Assembly: GCA_933228675.1 (NCBI GenBank) | Contig: OW121740.1 | Location: forward strand, 51,848,174-51,912,173 | From: Stomorhina lunata | Lineage: Eukaryota > Arthropoda > Insecta > Diptera > Rhiniidae | Length of the DNA stretch: 64,000 bases | Direction: 5' to 3' | Part shown: piece after piece, positions 32,819 to 42,009 of the stretch | Layout: each line of letters begins with the position of its first letter | How positions within the stretch are numbered: position 1 is the stretch's first letter | Translations under genes and position numbers: made by a program | Notes under the pieces: model-generated | What the model was told of the DNA's origin: nothing | Seen by the model: the letters and a program-made list of their open reading frames with translations, nothing else | Database searches by the model: none

Positions 32819-34151
32819 TCGGGGGGTTCAATTTCAAGGGCCGATGTTGATTTTGAATAAAACACAAACTATTTAGAAAATTATTGTAATTTTAGTTTTG
32901 TCAGCATCGGTCACCATTTGACCATATATGATATATTGGTATTACTCAATTATGTATGGAACAAAATATCGGCCAAATGGGCGCCGCGACCACGGCGGCA
33001 CACCTCCATCCAATGGTCCAAATTGTCGATGACCCTGAGGCATAATGGAGGTTCTATGCCGTTAATGTGCCGAATTATCTCATCCTTTAGCTCTTGAATT
33101 GTTGCTGGCTTATCGACGTACACCTTTTCTTTCAAATAACCCCAAAGAAAAAAGTCCAACGGTGTCAAATCACATGATCTTGGCGGCCAATTGACGTCGC
33201 CATTAAGTGAGATAACACGGCCATTGAATTTGTTGCGCAAAAGAGCCATTGTTTCGTTAGCTGTGTGGCAAGTGGCACCGTTCTGCTGAAACCACATATT
33301 GTCCACATCCATATCTTCCAATTCGGGCCATAAAAAGTTCGTTATCATCTCACGATACCGAGCACCATTTACAGTAACTGCCTGACCGGCCTCATTTTGG
33401 AAAAAATACGGCCCGATGATGCCGCCAGCCCATAAACCGCACCAAACAGTCACTCTTTGTGGGTGCATTGGTTTTTCGACAATCACTCTTGGATTCCCAT
33501 TCGCCCAAATGCGGCAATTCTGTTTATTGACGAATCCACTGAAGTGAAAATGTGCCTCATCACTGAAGATGATTTTCTTCGAAAATTGATCATCCACTGT
33601 TGCCATTTCTTGCCACCATTCTGCCCATTCACGACGTTTGGAATGGTCAAGAGGCTTTAGTTCTTGAGCCAATTGCACCTTGTAAGCGTGTAAATGCAAG
33701 TCTTTATGCATAATGTTCATCAACGACGAGCGTAAGAGGTGCAATATTTGGGCACGACGACGAGTTGAGGTGGACGGCTCTTTAGCCACACTATCGCGAA
33801 CAGCAGCAATATTTTCTGCAGTACGAGCTGTACGAGCATGCACTGGTGTTCTCACATCTTCTACAGACCCGGTTTGCTCGAATTTTTCCTCGAGTTTTGC
33901 GATTGTACGCACATTTGGACGATTAAATTGTCCAAAAAAATCACGAAATGCACGATATGCATTTTGATTTGAGCGCCCATTTTCATAATAAGTCTGGATA
34001 ACTTTAACACGTTGTTGGATTGTGTATCTCTCCATGGCTCAAATTGAATAAGTCTGAAATAGAGAAATGTCAAATAAAATTCGGAAAAAAAAACTTGGCG
34101 TTTAGGTATGGTTTACATTCAACATCGGCCCTTACAATTTAACCACCCTTT
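32819..34151 (-). mobile_element. Full-length Tc1/mariner element (copy 1 of 2)
   Basis: Long imperfect terminal repeats are visible. The left end begins TCGGGGGGTTCAATTTCAAG, then GGCCGATGTTGATTTTGAAT. The right end reads ATTCAACATCGGCCCTTACA then ATTTAACCACCC, ending near 34151. TA dinucleotides flank it at 32817-32818 and 34152-34153. It lies in Helentron-like modules and holds a complete transposase frame. A near-identical copy is at 39251-40551. Confidence 0.92.
32950..34035 (-). CDS. Tc1/mariner transposase, open frame but Asp 2 to Asn
   Basis: An uninterrupted 361-codon frame with its ATG at 34035. The N-terminal helix-turn-helix is at residues 1-60 (TIQQRVKVIQTYYENGRSNQ). The second DNA-binding region ends at LHAYKVQLAQELKPLDHSKR. 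The RNase H-like catalytic core carries Asp 1 in IIFSDEAHFHFSGFVNKQN and a third Asp in PPRSCDLTPLDFFLWGYLKE. The second motif reads WFQQNGATCHTA: codon AAC at 33282-33280, where relatives at 39251, 22929 and 55588 have GAC (Asp). This residue binds catalytic metal in the superfamily, so the protein should be catalytically dead. It might still bind its terminal repeats. Whether it is expressed cannot be seen from the sequence. Confidence 0.93.
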   Translation of the reverse strand: MERYTIQQRVKVIQTYYENGRSNQNAYRAFRDFFGQFNRPNVRTIAKLEEKFEQTGSVEDVRTPVHARTARTAENIAAVRDSVAKEPSTSTRRRAQILHLLRSSLMNIMHKDLHLHAYKVQLAQELKPLDHSKRREWAEWWQEMATVDDQFSKKIIFSDEAHFHFSGFVNKQNCRIWANGNPRVIVEKPMHPQRVTVWCGLWAGGIIGPYFFQNEAGQAVTVNGARYREMITNFLWPELEDMDVDNMWFQQNGATCHTANETMALLRNKFNGRVISLNGDVNWPPRSCDLTPLDFFLWGYLKEKVYVDKPATIQELKDEIIRHINGIEPPLCLRVIDNLDHWMEVCRRGRGAHLADILFHT

Positions 34152-34207
34152 ATAAATACTAGCTAGAGTGTGAAATTTTGTGACAATCGGTCAATATATA
34201 TTTATAT

Positions 34208-34250
34208 ACTGAATGTATCTCCAAATCTTTTTGATTGTAGATATCAAAAG

Positions 34251-34295
<45 letters not shown>

Positions 34296-34350
34296 CATCC
34301 CCTTTTGATATCTACAATCACAAAGATTTGGACATTCACATATTTCAGTA
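34208..34350. repeat. Large palindrome around a (TA)n tract
   Basis: The left arm ends AAATCTTTTTGATTGTAGAT then ATCAAAAGGG (34252). The right arm reads CCCCTTTTGATATCTACAAT then CACAAAGATTTGG (34299-34332). About 42 bp of TA repeat lies between them (34253-34294). The arms are the terminal sequence of a Helentron-like repeat in opposite orientations. The structure can extrude a long hairpin. Confidence 0.88.
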
Positions 34351-34375
34351 TATAAATTAGATAGCTATCAATCAA

Positions 34376-34486
34376 TGTTTAATCCAGACATCCAAATTTA
34401 GTCCAAATATTTTACCAACAATTCCAACTAGCGTGACACATTTTTTTCCAATTTGATCCACATTTCGAATTAGCTCCACCCTGGCG
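34376..34486 (-). mobile_element. Solo end of a Tc1/mariner-type element
   Basis: TTTAGTCCAAATATTTTACC, AACAATTCCAA and GAATTAGCTCCACCCT match the outer end of the transposase remnant at 11640-12465 (12379-12465). No transposase sequence accompanies it. It may be a deletion derivative or MITE. To 34555 it is followed by a Helentron-like end with ATTTAACACAACTTGATGG. Confidence 0.6.
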
Positions 34487-34555
34487 GATATATGAGATAT
34501 GTTTCTAAATTTAACACAACTTGATGGTGGGTATATTAAATTCGTCACAACCTTC

Positions 34556-35458
34556 ATTCTCATACCGCGACGTTCTTCTTATTTGAATTTTCTCTTAACC
34601 TTCTTATATTCCGCATTTCTACTGATCGCATTTCTTGTTCGTACTCCGATATCCATTTCATACTGTGACTTGCTTCTCATACCTTCACTTCAAAGTTCTT
34701 TTATATATTTTTTAATCACTTGCCTTCAGAAACAGGTTATACAAAGTACGAAATAGAAGAATTGAAATTAAATTTGTTTAATAAAAGAGACCAATGTTTA
34801 AAAAAGCTCTCGAAGTATAAGAAATAATAACGAATAATATTTAATGCTCTCGAAGTATAAGAAATAATAACGTATTTAAGAAGAAAGCTAAAATCGGAAT
34901 AAAGCATCAGTATGTGGCCAGGTTTCTCATGATATCCCACATTTAAGCTGTACCGCCAACCATAATTCAATTACTCCTGAGAATTTTTGACTCACCCAGT
35001 GGAAGTAGCACAATTTATTTTACTAGATTTTCAAACAGATCCCCTAAGTCGGGGTATTAGGCAAGCTGGATTATATCGAGCCTTATAATCGTAAGCGACA
35101 TTCCGTTAAATATCTCTTAAGCTATTAGAGATAGCGCAGTAAAGTAAGCACATTTTTCTTTCTTTCTTAAATAGTTTTCGAATGTGTAAAAATCTTTTCG
35201 ATAGGTTCCCAGTAAAACTTTTCATTACCAAATAATGAGTTAAACAGTTAAACTATTGAACACGAACTACTTACTCATTCGCTTTTTAAGTCATTACATT
35301 AACATGGGGATGTCATTGGAGGCAAGTACTTACCAATTGCAGAAAATTAATGACTTGGGTAAGCAATTTGAAAACAACAACAACAACTGCAACAACTTTT
35401 ATGTAGTTGTTTTATTAAAAACATATATTTTTAAACGAAATACAAAATTTTTTTTATG
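34556..35458. other. AT-rich non-coding DNA, nothing recognised
   Basis: A direct duplication, CTCTCGAAGTATAAGAAATA then ATAACG, occurs at 34807 and 34850. Otherwise there is no feature I can support. Confidence 0.45.
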
Positions 35459-35524
35459 GTCCCATGGGGGCTCGAACCCAGACCCTCCGACTGCTAGGCA
35501 GAGACTCTTCCACTGAGCTACTTC
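35459..35524 (-). pseudogene. tRNA-like sequence (anticodon position AGC), acceptor lost
   Basis: The minus strand has a perfect Pol III A box, TAGCTCAGTGG, with a D stem GCTC/GAGT. A four-pair anticodon stem flanks the loop CTAGCAG, placing AGC (Ala) at the anticodon. The B box GGGTTCGAGCC has three T-stem pairs. The 3' strand TGGGACC finds no partner: the seven bases 5' of the D arm are TATGAAG. The acceptor stem is therefore absent. A tRNA pseudogene or a SINE head is more likely than a working tRNA. Confidence 0.55.
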
Positions 35525-35755
35525 ATATGTTGAAAACTTAGCAGCTTATAATTAATATAAACAATTTTTATTTTTAGATTCAAAATCATGTGAAAATAAC
35601 TTTGTTTTTCTCTGCTTTTTTTGCTTTGTTGTAATTTTTGGAAAAATATTTTTATACGATTTTTTGTAATAATTTTAAAACTTTTTTAAAATTATTTTAA
35701 AACTTAAACAATTTAAATCTTCTTTTTTGTATAAGTTTTTACATTAGATTGACTC

Positions 35756-36208
35756 TTACTTACTTAAATGTTACAATCTGTTAATGTCAAAGTCCGAGCA
35801 TATTTTAGAATTCCATGGATTTCGATCGTGTTCGAATATTCTCCAATTTTATAGGCAAGCTTTGAAAAAAGTTCCTCTACTTTGTCTTTCTATCGAAGTT
35901 TCGGACATCCTCCTCTAACATTAGGTAGTGGGACATTTCAATTCTAATTTTATCCTCTTCATTGTATTTTTTTTTTCAAGAGAGGGTTACTAGCCCGTAA
36001 TCCTAACCCATTTTTATCGATCTTATGGGACAACTCTCGGAACATGTTAACTCACAATATTAATGGGTGTTAAACTAGCTCCCCGGGTGATACCATGAGG
36101 AGGTGTGTGTCCACAGTTGAGATGAAGGATGACCCAGATAAGTTGGGCTTACCAAGTTAAGACCAATTAGAATCGTGTTTGGTATTCAACATCCCCTAAA
36201 TAATCAAA
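35756..36208 (-). mobile_element. Family A 'half-LINE' with 8-bp target duplication
   Basis: The minus strand reads 5' UTR (GGGGATGTTGAATACC, then TTACGGGCTAGTAACCCTCT) joined directly, without any ORF, to the Family A 3' region. That region includes ATGTCCGAAACTTCG and GCTCGGACTTTGACATTAAC, and it ends in (AAGT)n. Perfect direct repeats ATTGACTC flank it at 35748-35755 and 36209-36216. The total length is 453 bp. The same 5'-to-3' join is present at 5516-5875. It is therefore a non-autonomous derivative that was itself mobilised, presumably by Family A machinery. Confidence 0.85.
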
Positions 36209-36346
36209 ATTGACTCATGATGGTATTTTTTCATTAACGTGAGTTAGTTTTACAAATTTTTTTTACAGAAGATAATATTTAAGTTCTTAAAATTCAAAAA
36301 TCATTTAAAAACACTCTTTAAAAAACTAAAAAAATTGTTGCCCTTG

Positions 36347-36385
36347 GTGGGATTTGAACCGGGGCCATTCAGTTTAAATTACCAT
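36347..36385 (-). other. tRNA T-arm/B-box-like sequence
   Basis: On the minus strand, GGCCCCGGTTCAAATCCCAC includes the canonical B box GGTTCAAATCC followed by CCACCAAGGGC. No A box is found upstream. It may be the tail of a tRNA-derived relic. Confidence 0.4.
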
Positions 36386-36716
36386 CTTAATTACAAATAA
36401 GTACTTCTGTAATAACTTATTATTTATTCGGATGGTATGTTGTAGTCGTTACAAGGTAACCAGTTATCAGAGAACTTGAAATTACCAAAGTTTTGCTGGG
36501 TTTATATCTACAAAAGTTATACGGACCAATAGGTTTTATATACAATGGTGCTTAACTTTAGCTCAGTTAGAGGCCACTGTGCTAAAAATAGACATGTTTT
36601 TAAAAATTGGTCTTAAACACCAACTACCCATTGGGCGATATCTGCATATTGCGCCATAATACGCAAATAGCTTAAAAGTTATTGAAGTAAAACTAAAAAA
36701 CATCACATACAATACT
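36386..36716. other. Non-coding spacer
   Basis: No coding similarity or repeat family is recognised. It ends at the TTACTTAC tail of the next Family A copy. Confidence 0.45.
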
Positions 36717-37856
36717 TTCTTACTTACTTACTTACTTACTTACTTAAATGGCCTATATTACAACCTGTTAAGGTCAAAGGCCGAGCATATTTTAGAATTC
36801 CATGCGCTTCGATCTTGTGCGCATATTCTCCAATTTCGTAAGCCAAGCTTGGATAAATTTTCTTCTACTTGGTCTTTCCATCGAAGTTTCGGTCGTCCTC
36901 GTCTTCGAGTTCCCTCGGGATCATGTTCAAACACTTTTCTTGCTGGAGTATTTTCATCCATTCGCACCACATGTCCTAGCCAACGCAAACGCTGCTGTTT
37001 AATGCGTTTTACTATGTCAATGTCAGCAAATAACTCATACAGCTCATGATTAAATCGTTGCCGAAATTCATTGTTAATGCTGATTGGACCATAGATTTTT
37101 CGTAGGATTTTCCTCTAAAAGACTCCAAGAACAGCTTCATCGGCTTGTGCAAGTGCCCATGATTCAGCACCATATAATAACACTGGTAGTATAAGCGTTT
37201 TGTAGAGCGTAATTTTAGTTCTTGTTGAGAGGATTTTATTCCTAAGCTGCCTGCTTAGGCCGAAATAGCATTTGTTGGCAAGTATGATTTTTCTTTTAAT
37301 TTCGATACTTATGTCGTTATTTATATTTACTGCGGTACCAAGGTAGACAAATTCTTTAACAACCTCGAAGCTATAGTTGTCCACGGTTACGTGTTGTCCA
37401 ATTCTAGTGGATTGCTTGCTAGTAGAGACCATTAGTTTTGCTTTGGATTCATTGACTACTAGACCCATTTTCATTGATTCCTTCTCAATATTGGAAAATG
37501 CGGCAGTCACCTCACGCAATGTGCGCCCCATAATATCAATGTCATCGGCAAAAGCGAGTAACATGTGCTTTCTGCTAAAAATTGTGCCAATTGTATTAAC
37601 TGCAGCACCACGCAAGATTTTCTCTAACAAAATATTAAAGAGATCACATGATAAACTGTTGCCTTGCCTAAATCCTCGCTTAGTTAAAAAGGGTTCTGAA
37701 AGGTTTTTACCTATTTTAACTGACGATGTTGTGTCAGTTAATGTCATCCTGCACAACCTTATTAACTTCGTAGGAATGCCAAATTCTGACATTGCTTTAT
37801 ACAGCTTTGTTCGTATTGGGCTGTCAAAGGCAGCTTTGTAGTCAACGAAGAGGTGG
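36717..37856 (-). mobile_element. Family A LINE, 3' part of reverse transcriptase
   Basis: A 5'-truncated minus-strand copy. From 37852 one frame reads LFVDYKAAFDSPIRTKLYKA, RGFRQGNSLSCDLFNILLEK and LAFADDIDIMGRTLREV with the catalytic FADD intact. It continues through FVYLGTAVNINNDI and YGAESWALAQADEAVLGVF. A single TAG at 37117-37115 replaces the Glu found in the copy at 50547. The frame then runs on to 36758 (RWLGHVVRMDENTPARKVFE; RRGRPKLRWKDQVEENL). The tail at 36717-36746 is seven TTAC/TACT units, (AAGT)n on the coding strand. It is the best-preserved Family A RT in the window apart from its 5' truncation. Confidence 0.88.
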
Positions 37857-39250
37857 TAAGTGTGGTACTTAGCACTATAAATTCTAAACCATTTGAAAAA
37901 AATTTAATTAGTTTATCGAAAGTAGCCAACTAACAAAGAACAAAAATGCAATGCACCTCATTGCCCGTTTTTGTTTAATTAAGACTTTTTGTCGCTTACG
38001 ATCAATATTTTTCCTGTCGCTTGCGATCATTTTAATCTAAGGCCTCGATATATTGTAAGGCACTCGGTATAAAATGAAGAAGCCTATGTTAGTATATAAA
38101 GTCTGAGTCAGATATTAAAAGAAAGTCAAAGTCTCTAAACAAACACTAAGTATCATTTTCAAAATCTAACTTTCTTTAGTCATTTCTTAACCTCAGCTTT
38201 CATTTGTATTCCAGAACTTACTTCTTAAATTGAGTCTTTTTTCTTATGTTCCAACTCACTTCTTTGACTCTGACTTCCTTCTAATACTTAGGTTTTTTGA
38301 AAATTATGTTCATTTTTCATTTCTCTAGTTAAAAATTAAAACAAAAAAGTGTTCCTTATGCCATAAACTTAAATGACACAATTGCATGAGACTGTCAAAA
38401 TTTTTCACTTCCTTAATTTGAGAGTGTGCTTCCACATTAACGTAACGAAGTTTTTGGTGGAAGCGCTCTGATGCAGCTTTAATTATTTATTACCGCAATG
38501 AAAATAAGTAGCGGTCAGTAGTTAAAAAAATTACAAAAAAAAGAAACAAAATTGAAGCACATGCCAATCATGTATTAACACAAATTCTTACAAAACTTAT
38601 TACAGCAAAAAAAGAAAAACTGAAAATAAAACAATAATAAAAATCAACTTGTACTTCCGTATTTACCTTAAGTACAAAAGTACCAAATATGACTTGAAAA
38701 TCATCATAATCACACTTTTTGTCATCGATGTGAAAGAAAGACAGACAGACAGTTAAGAAAAAACATCTTTAAGATACTTAAACACGCATCTACGTGCGAG
38801 TACTATTACTACAAAAAGACATTGAACATCTTTGTACGAGTATCTATTCATTTCACTTGAATGTATGAGTATTTTATTGATGGCATATTGCTGAGTTGTA
38901 GTTGCTTTTTTGCTTCAATATAAATATTTTTTTTGTATTTAGAGGCGCGAATTATTAATGCGTTCCAGCACACAGGCGATTATGCCTTTGCTCTATATAG
39001 AGTTTTCTTAAGATATAAATTTAAACAGTAGCTACTAGCTCATCTCACTGATGAACATTAACAATCAAAAGTAACTGACACTTTTTTTCATTGCGAATCG
39101 TTTTTTTGTCATACCATTTTCTTCATGTGTATTTATTATCTAAGAGTATTTTGTCTGTTGTATTGCACGGAGAGAAAACTATGCGGCATATACTGAAAGA
39201 GTTTCATTCAAGAAATCAAAATTCTAACTTACTCGAATTTCCTTCTTATA
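37857..39250. other. AT-rich DNA with TATA-like words
   Basis: No coding match. A short direct repeat, GTCGCTTACGATCA and GTCGCTTGCGATCA, lies at 37990 and 38016. It is followed by CTCGGTATAAAATGAAG (38064) and AGTATATAAAGTCTGAGTCAG (38091-38111). The combination looks like a promoter or an old LTR, but no LTR partner or protein is found. A GACAGACAGACAG tract lies near 38740. Confidence 0.35.
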
Positions 39251-40551
39251 TCGGGTGGTTAAATTTCAAGGGCCGATGTTGATTTTGAATAAAACGCAAA
39301 CTATTTAGGAAATTATTGTAATTGTATTTTATTACGATATATTGGTATTACTCAATTATGTATGGAACAAAGTATCGGCCAAATGGGGGCCGCGACCACG
39401 GCGGCACACCTCCATCCGATGGTCCAAATTTTCGATGACCCTGAAGCATAATGGAGGTTCTATGCAGTTAATGTGCCGAATTATCTCATCCTTTAGCTCT
39501 TGAATTATTGCTGGCTTATCGACGTACACCTTTTCTTTCAAATAACCCCAAAGAAAAAAGTCCAACGGTGTCAAATCACATGATCTTGGTGGCCAATTGA
39601 CATCGCCATTACGTGAGATAACACGGCCATTGAATTTGTTGCTCAAAAGAGCTATTGTTTCGTTAGCTGTGTGGCAAGTGGCACCGTCCTGCTGAAACCA
39701 CATATCGTCCACATCCATATCTTCCAATTCGGGCCATAAAAAGTTCGTTATCATCTCACGATAGCGAACACCATTCACAGTAACTGCCTGACCGGCCTCA
39801 TTTTGGAAACAATACGGCCCGATGATGCCGCCAGCCCATAAACCGCACCAAACAGTCACTCTTTGTGGGTGCATTGGTTTTTCGACAATCACTCTTGGAT
39901 TCTCATTCGCCCAAATGCGGCAATTCTGTTAATTGACGAATCCACTGAGGTGAAAATGTGCCGCATCACTGAAAATGATTTTCTTCGAAAATTGATCATC
40001 CACTGTTGCCATTTCTTGCCACCATTCTGCCCATTCACGACGTTTGGAATGGTCAAGTGGCTTTAGTTCTTGAGCCAATTGCACCTTGTAAGCATGTAAA
40101 TGCAAGTCTTTATGCATAATGTTCATCAACGACGAGCGTGAGAGGTGCAATTGTTGGGCACGACGACGAGATGAGGTGAACGGCTCTTCAGCCACACTAT
40201 CGCGAACTGCAGCAATATTTTCTGCAGTACGAGCTGTACGATCATGCACTGGTGTTCTCACATCTTCTACAGATCCGGTTTGCTCGAATTTTTCCACGAT
40301 TTTTGCGATTGTACGCACATTTAGACGATCAAATTGACCAAAAAAATCACGAAGTGCACGATATGCATTTTGATTTGAACGCCCATTTTCATGATAAGTC
40401 TGGATAACTTTAACACGTTGTTGGATTGTGTATCTCTCCATGGTTCAAATTGAGAAAGTCTGAAATAGAGAAATGTCAAAAAAAAATTGGAAAAAAACTT
40501 GGAGTTTAGGTGTGGTTCACATTCAACATCGGCCCTTACAATTTAACCACC
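39251..40551 (-). mobile_element. Full-length Tc1/mariner element (copy 2 of 2)
   Basis: The left end starts TCGGGTGGTTAAATTTCAAG then GGCCGATGTTGATTTTGAAT. The right end reads CATTCAACATCGGCCCTTAC then AATTTAACCACC. TA flanks lie at 39249-39250 and 40552-40553. It matches the element at 32819 over its whole length with few differences, so the two copies moved recently. Confidence 0.92.
39356..40441 (-). pseudogene. Tc1/mariner transposase with one nonsense codon
   Basis: Starts at the ATG of 40441 (MERYTIQQRVKVIQTYHENG), as in the sister copy. It runs to a TAA at 39931-39929 within GFVN*QNCRIW, where the sister has Lys. The same frame then continues to the end at 39356 (LADTLFHT). The second motif is intact (WFQQDGATCHTA) and the third is in PPRSCDLTPLDFFLWG. 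The first motif reads FSDAAHFHLSG, with the Glu after Asp 1 changed to Ala. This copy keeps the Asp that the copy at 32950 has lost, but it has a stop that the other lacks. Confidence 0.92.
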
Positions 40552-40589
40552 TATTTTCATATCTAGACATCATTTTCATACTTCATCAA

Positions 40590-40680
40590 ATTTAACAAGG
40601 AAGTGTGTTATATTCGGCTGTGTCGAATCTTATATAGCCACTATCGAGTTGTGCTAAATTTAGAAAAAAAAACTATAAAA
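40590..40680 (+). mobile_element. Helentron-like end with TTCGGCTGTGYCGAA hairpin
   Basis: AACAAGGAAGTGTGTTATAT then TCGGCTGTGTCGAATCTTAT matches in reverse the ends at 14885-14935 and 15595-15680. A near-perfect TTCGGC/GCCGAA stem lies a short distance from the CAAGTAAG-type terminus. Confidence 0.6.
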
Positions 40681-40711
40681 GGAAAATTTGGCTCAGTCTA
40701 GCAACATGGTA

Positions 40712-41966
40712 CCAGGGCCCTATTCCACGAAATAACTTATCAACTTTTCACTTTGCACTTATCAAATTGTATTTTTTTTTCAAAGTGATAACTGTTTCTG
40801 TTCCACAAAATTCTTTGCAAATCTCTCCTAGTAGCAATAAAATTTTTGCACTCTTTGCAAAGTCTGCGTGCTCTTACAAAGCTTTTGCGCTGTCTTGAAA
40901 AGAAAATGTTAATAGTGTTCCACAAAGCATTTAACCAACTTTGCATTTGCGTGTTATCACTTTTTACTTTGCGTTAAAGAGCCGCAAGAGAAAAATGGAA
41001 AAAAGCACTATTACCAAAAACAACAGCATCCGGAAATAGTGACCAACCACTGTCAAATCTTTGGCTTATAGCCGAATTCTGTAAAACTCTTGAATCATAA
41101 ACACCATAAACTACTTAGTCTGGCCCGCATATCATCATTACATTTAATGAGTGGTTACCACACCGGTCCATATATGCTTCCTCGTGTAATGAAGGCGCAT
41201 CAATTTTAATGATTGTGCCATATACACAACCACACACACAGGGCAATCCACCCATCTCAAAAAACTTTTCTGCAATACCACTAACGTCATCGGTCCACCG
41301 CATTGTGTTTTTAAATAAAACGTCTATTAAAATGTCGACAACCTTACGAATGGTTCTGCAAACCGTTGATTTTGCAACACCATCCATAGCTGAAACTAAA
41401 TGGTACTGGCAAGCATTTCTAAGCCAATGCAGGCACAGTAGCAGTTGATTTTCAGCAGATAACGCTGGATTTTATTTAATCTAAAGTACTCTTTAAAACT
41501 TAAGTTTTGTAGTCCCGAAAAATTAATTTCGTCTCTATAATTTCTTCTTATAACCACTTCTTCACTATCGTCGATCAAAAACTCACGTCTTAACATTTTG
41601 AAGGCTTCACTAGTTATAACAATATGAATTTGCAAAGAGATCGTTTACCTTGCAAATCTTTGATAAACTTATCGAAATTTGCTTTGCAATAAAAGAATTT
41701 ACAGTTTTTGTGGAACGAAACAGCATAATTATTTGCAAAGTCTTTGCATTTCAGCTCTGCATTTTGCAAAAGAGGACGTACATGGAACAGAAATTGCAAG
41801 GAGAATAAAAAAATTGCGAAGAGTTTGCAAATTATACTTATCAGTTTTAACTTATCACTTATCAAATTTTATAGTTCTGAGGAACATAAAGTTTTGCTAA
41901 TTGTCGAAAAATTTGATAAGTGCAAAGTGAAAATTTTATATATTGTTTCGTGGAATAGGGCCCTGG
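40712..41966 (-). mobile_element. PIF/Harbinger element, internally deleted
   Basis: Terminal inverted repeats are CCAGGGCCCTATTCCACGAA (from 40712) and TTCGTGGAATAGGGCCCTGG (to 41966), perfect over 21 bp. Inside, both subterminal regions carry many TTATCA and TTTGCAAA words in inverted arrangement. The element encodes a broken HARBI1-like transposase on the minus strand. At 1255 bp it is shorter than autonomous relatives, which carry two genes; the Myb-like partner gene is absent. I could not identify a convincing 3-bp target duplication. Confidence 0.85.
41115..41635 (-). pseudogene. HARBI1-like (PIF/Harbinger) transposase fragment
   Basis: From 41635 the N-terminal part reads RREFLIDDSEEVVIRRNYRD then LQNLSFKEYFRLNK. 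A frameshift near 41450 follows. The HTH region reads ACQYHLVSAMDGVAKSTVCR and TIRKVVDIL. The start of the DDE domain then reads GGLPCVCGCVYGTIIKIDAP and ends HSLNVMMICGPD, with a stop at 41117-41115. In HARBI1-type proteins the first catalytic Asp sits in the GCIDGT motif. Here it is GCVYGT, an Asp to Tyr change. The C-terminal half with the last catalytic residues is missing. Non-functional. Confidence 0.82.
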
Positions 41967-42009
41967 TTGAACAACATAAAACCTTAAAACAATACAATTT
42001 TAAATGCAA

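Noticed and set aside
38060..38115. Possible solo LTR or promoter (TATAAAA, TATATAAAG, GAGTCAG)
   Set aside because: No paired LTR, primer-binding site, or gag-pol sequence anywhere in the window, and TATA-to-initiator spacing is not standard.
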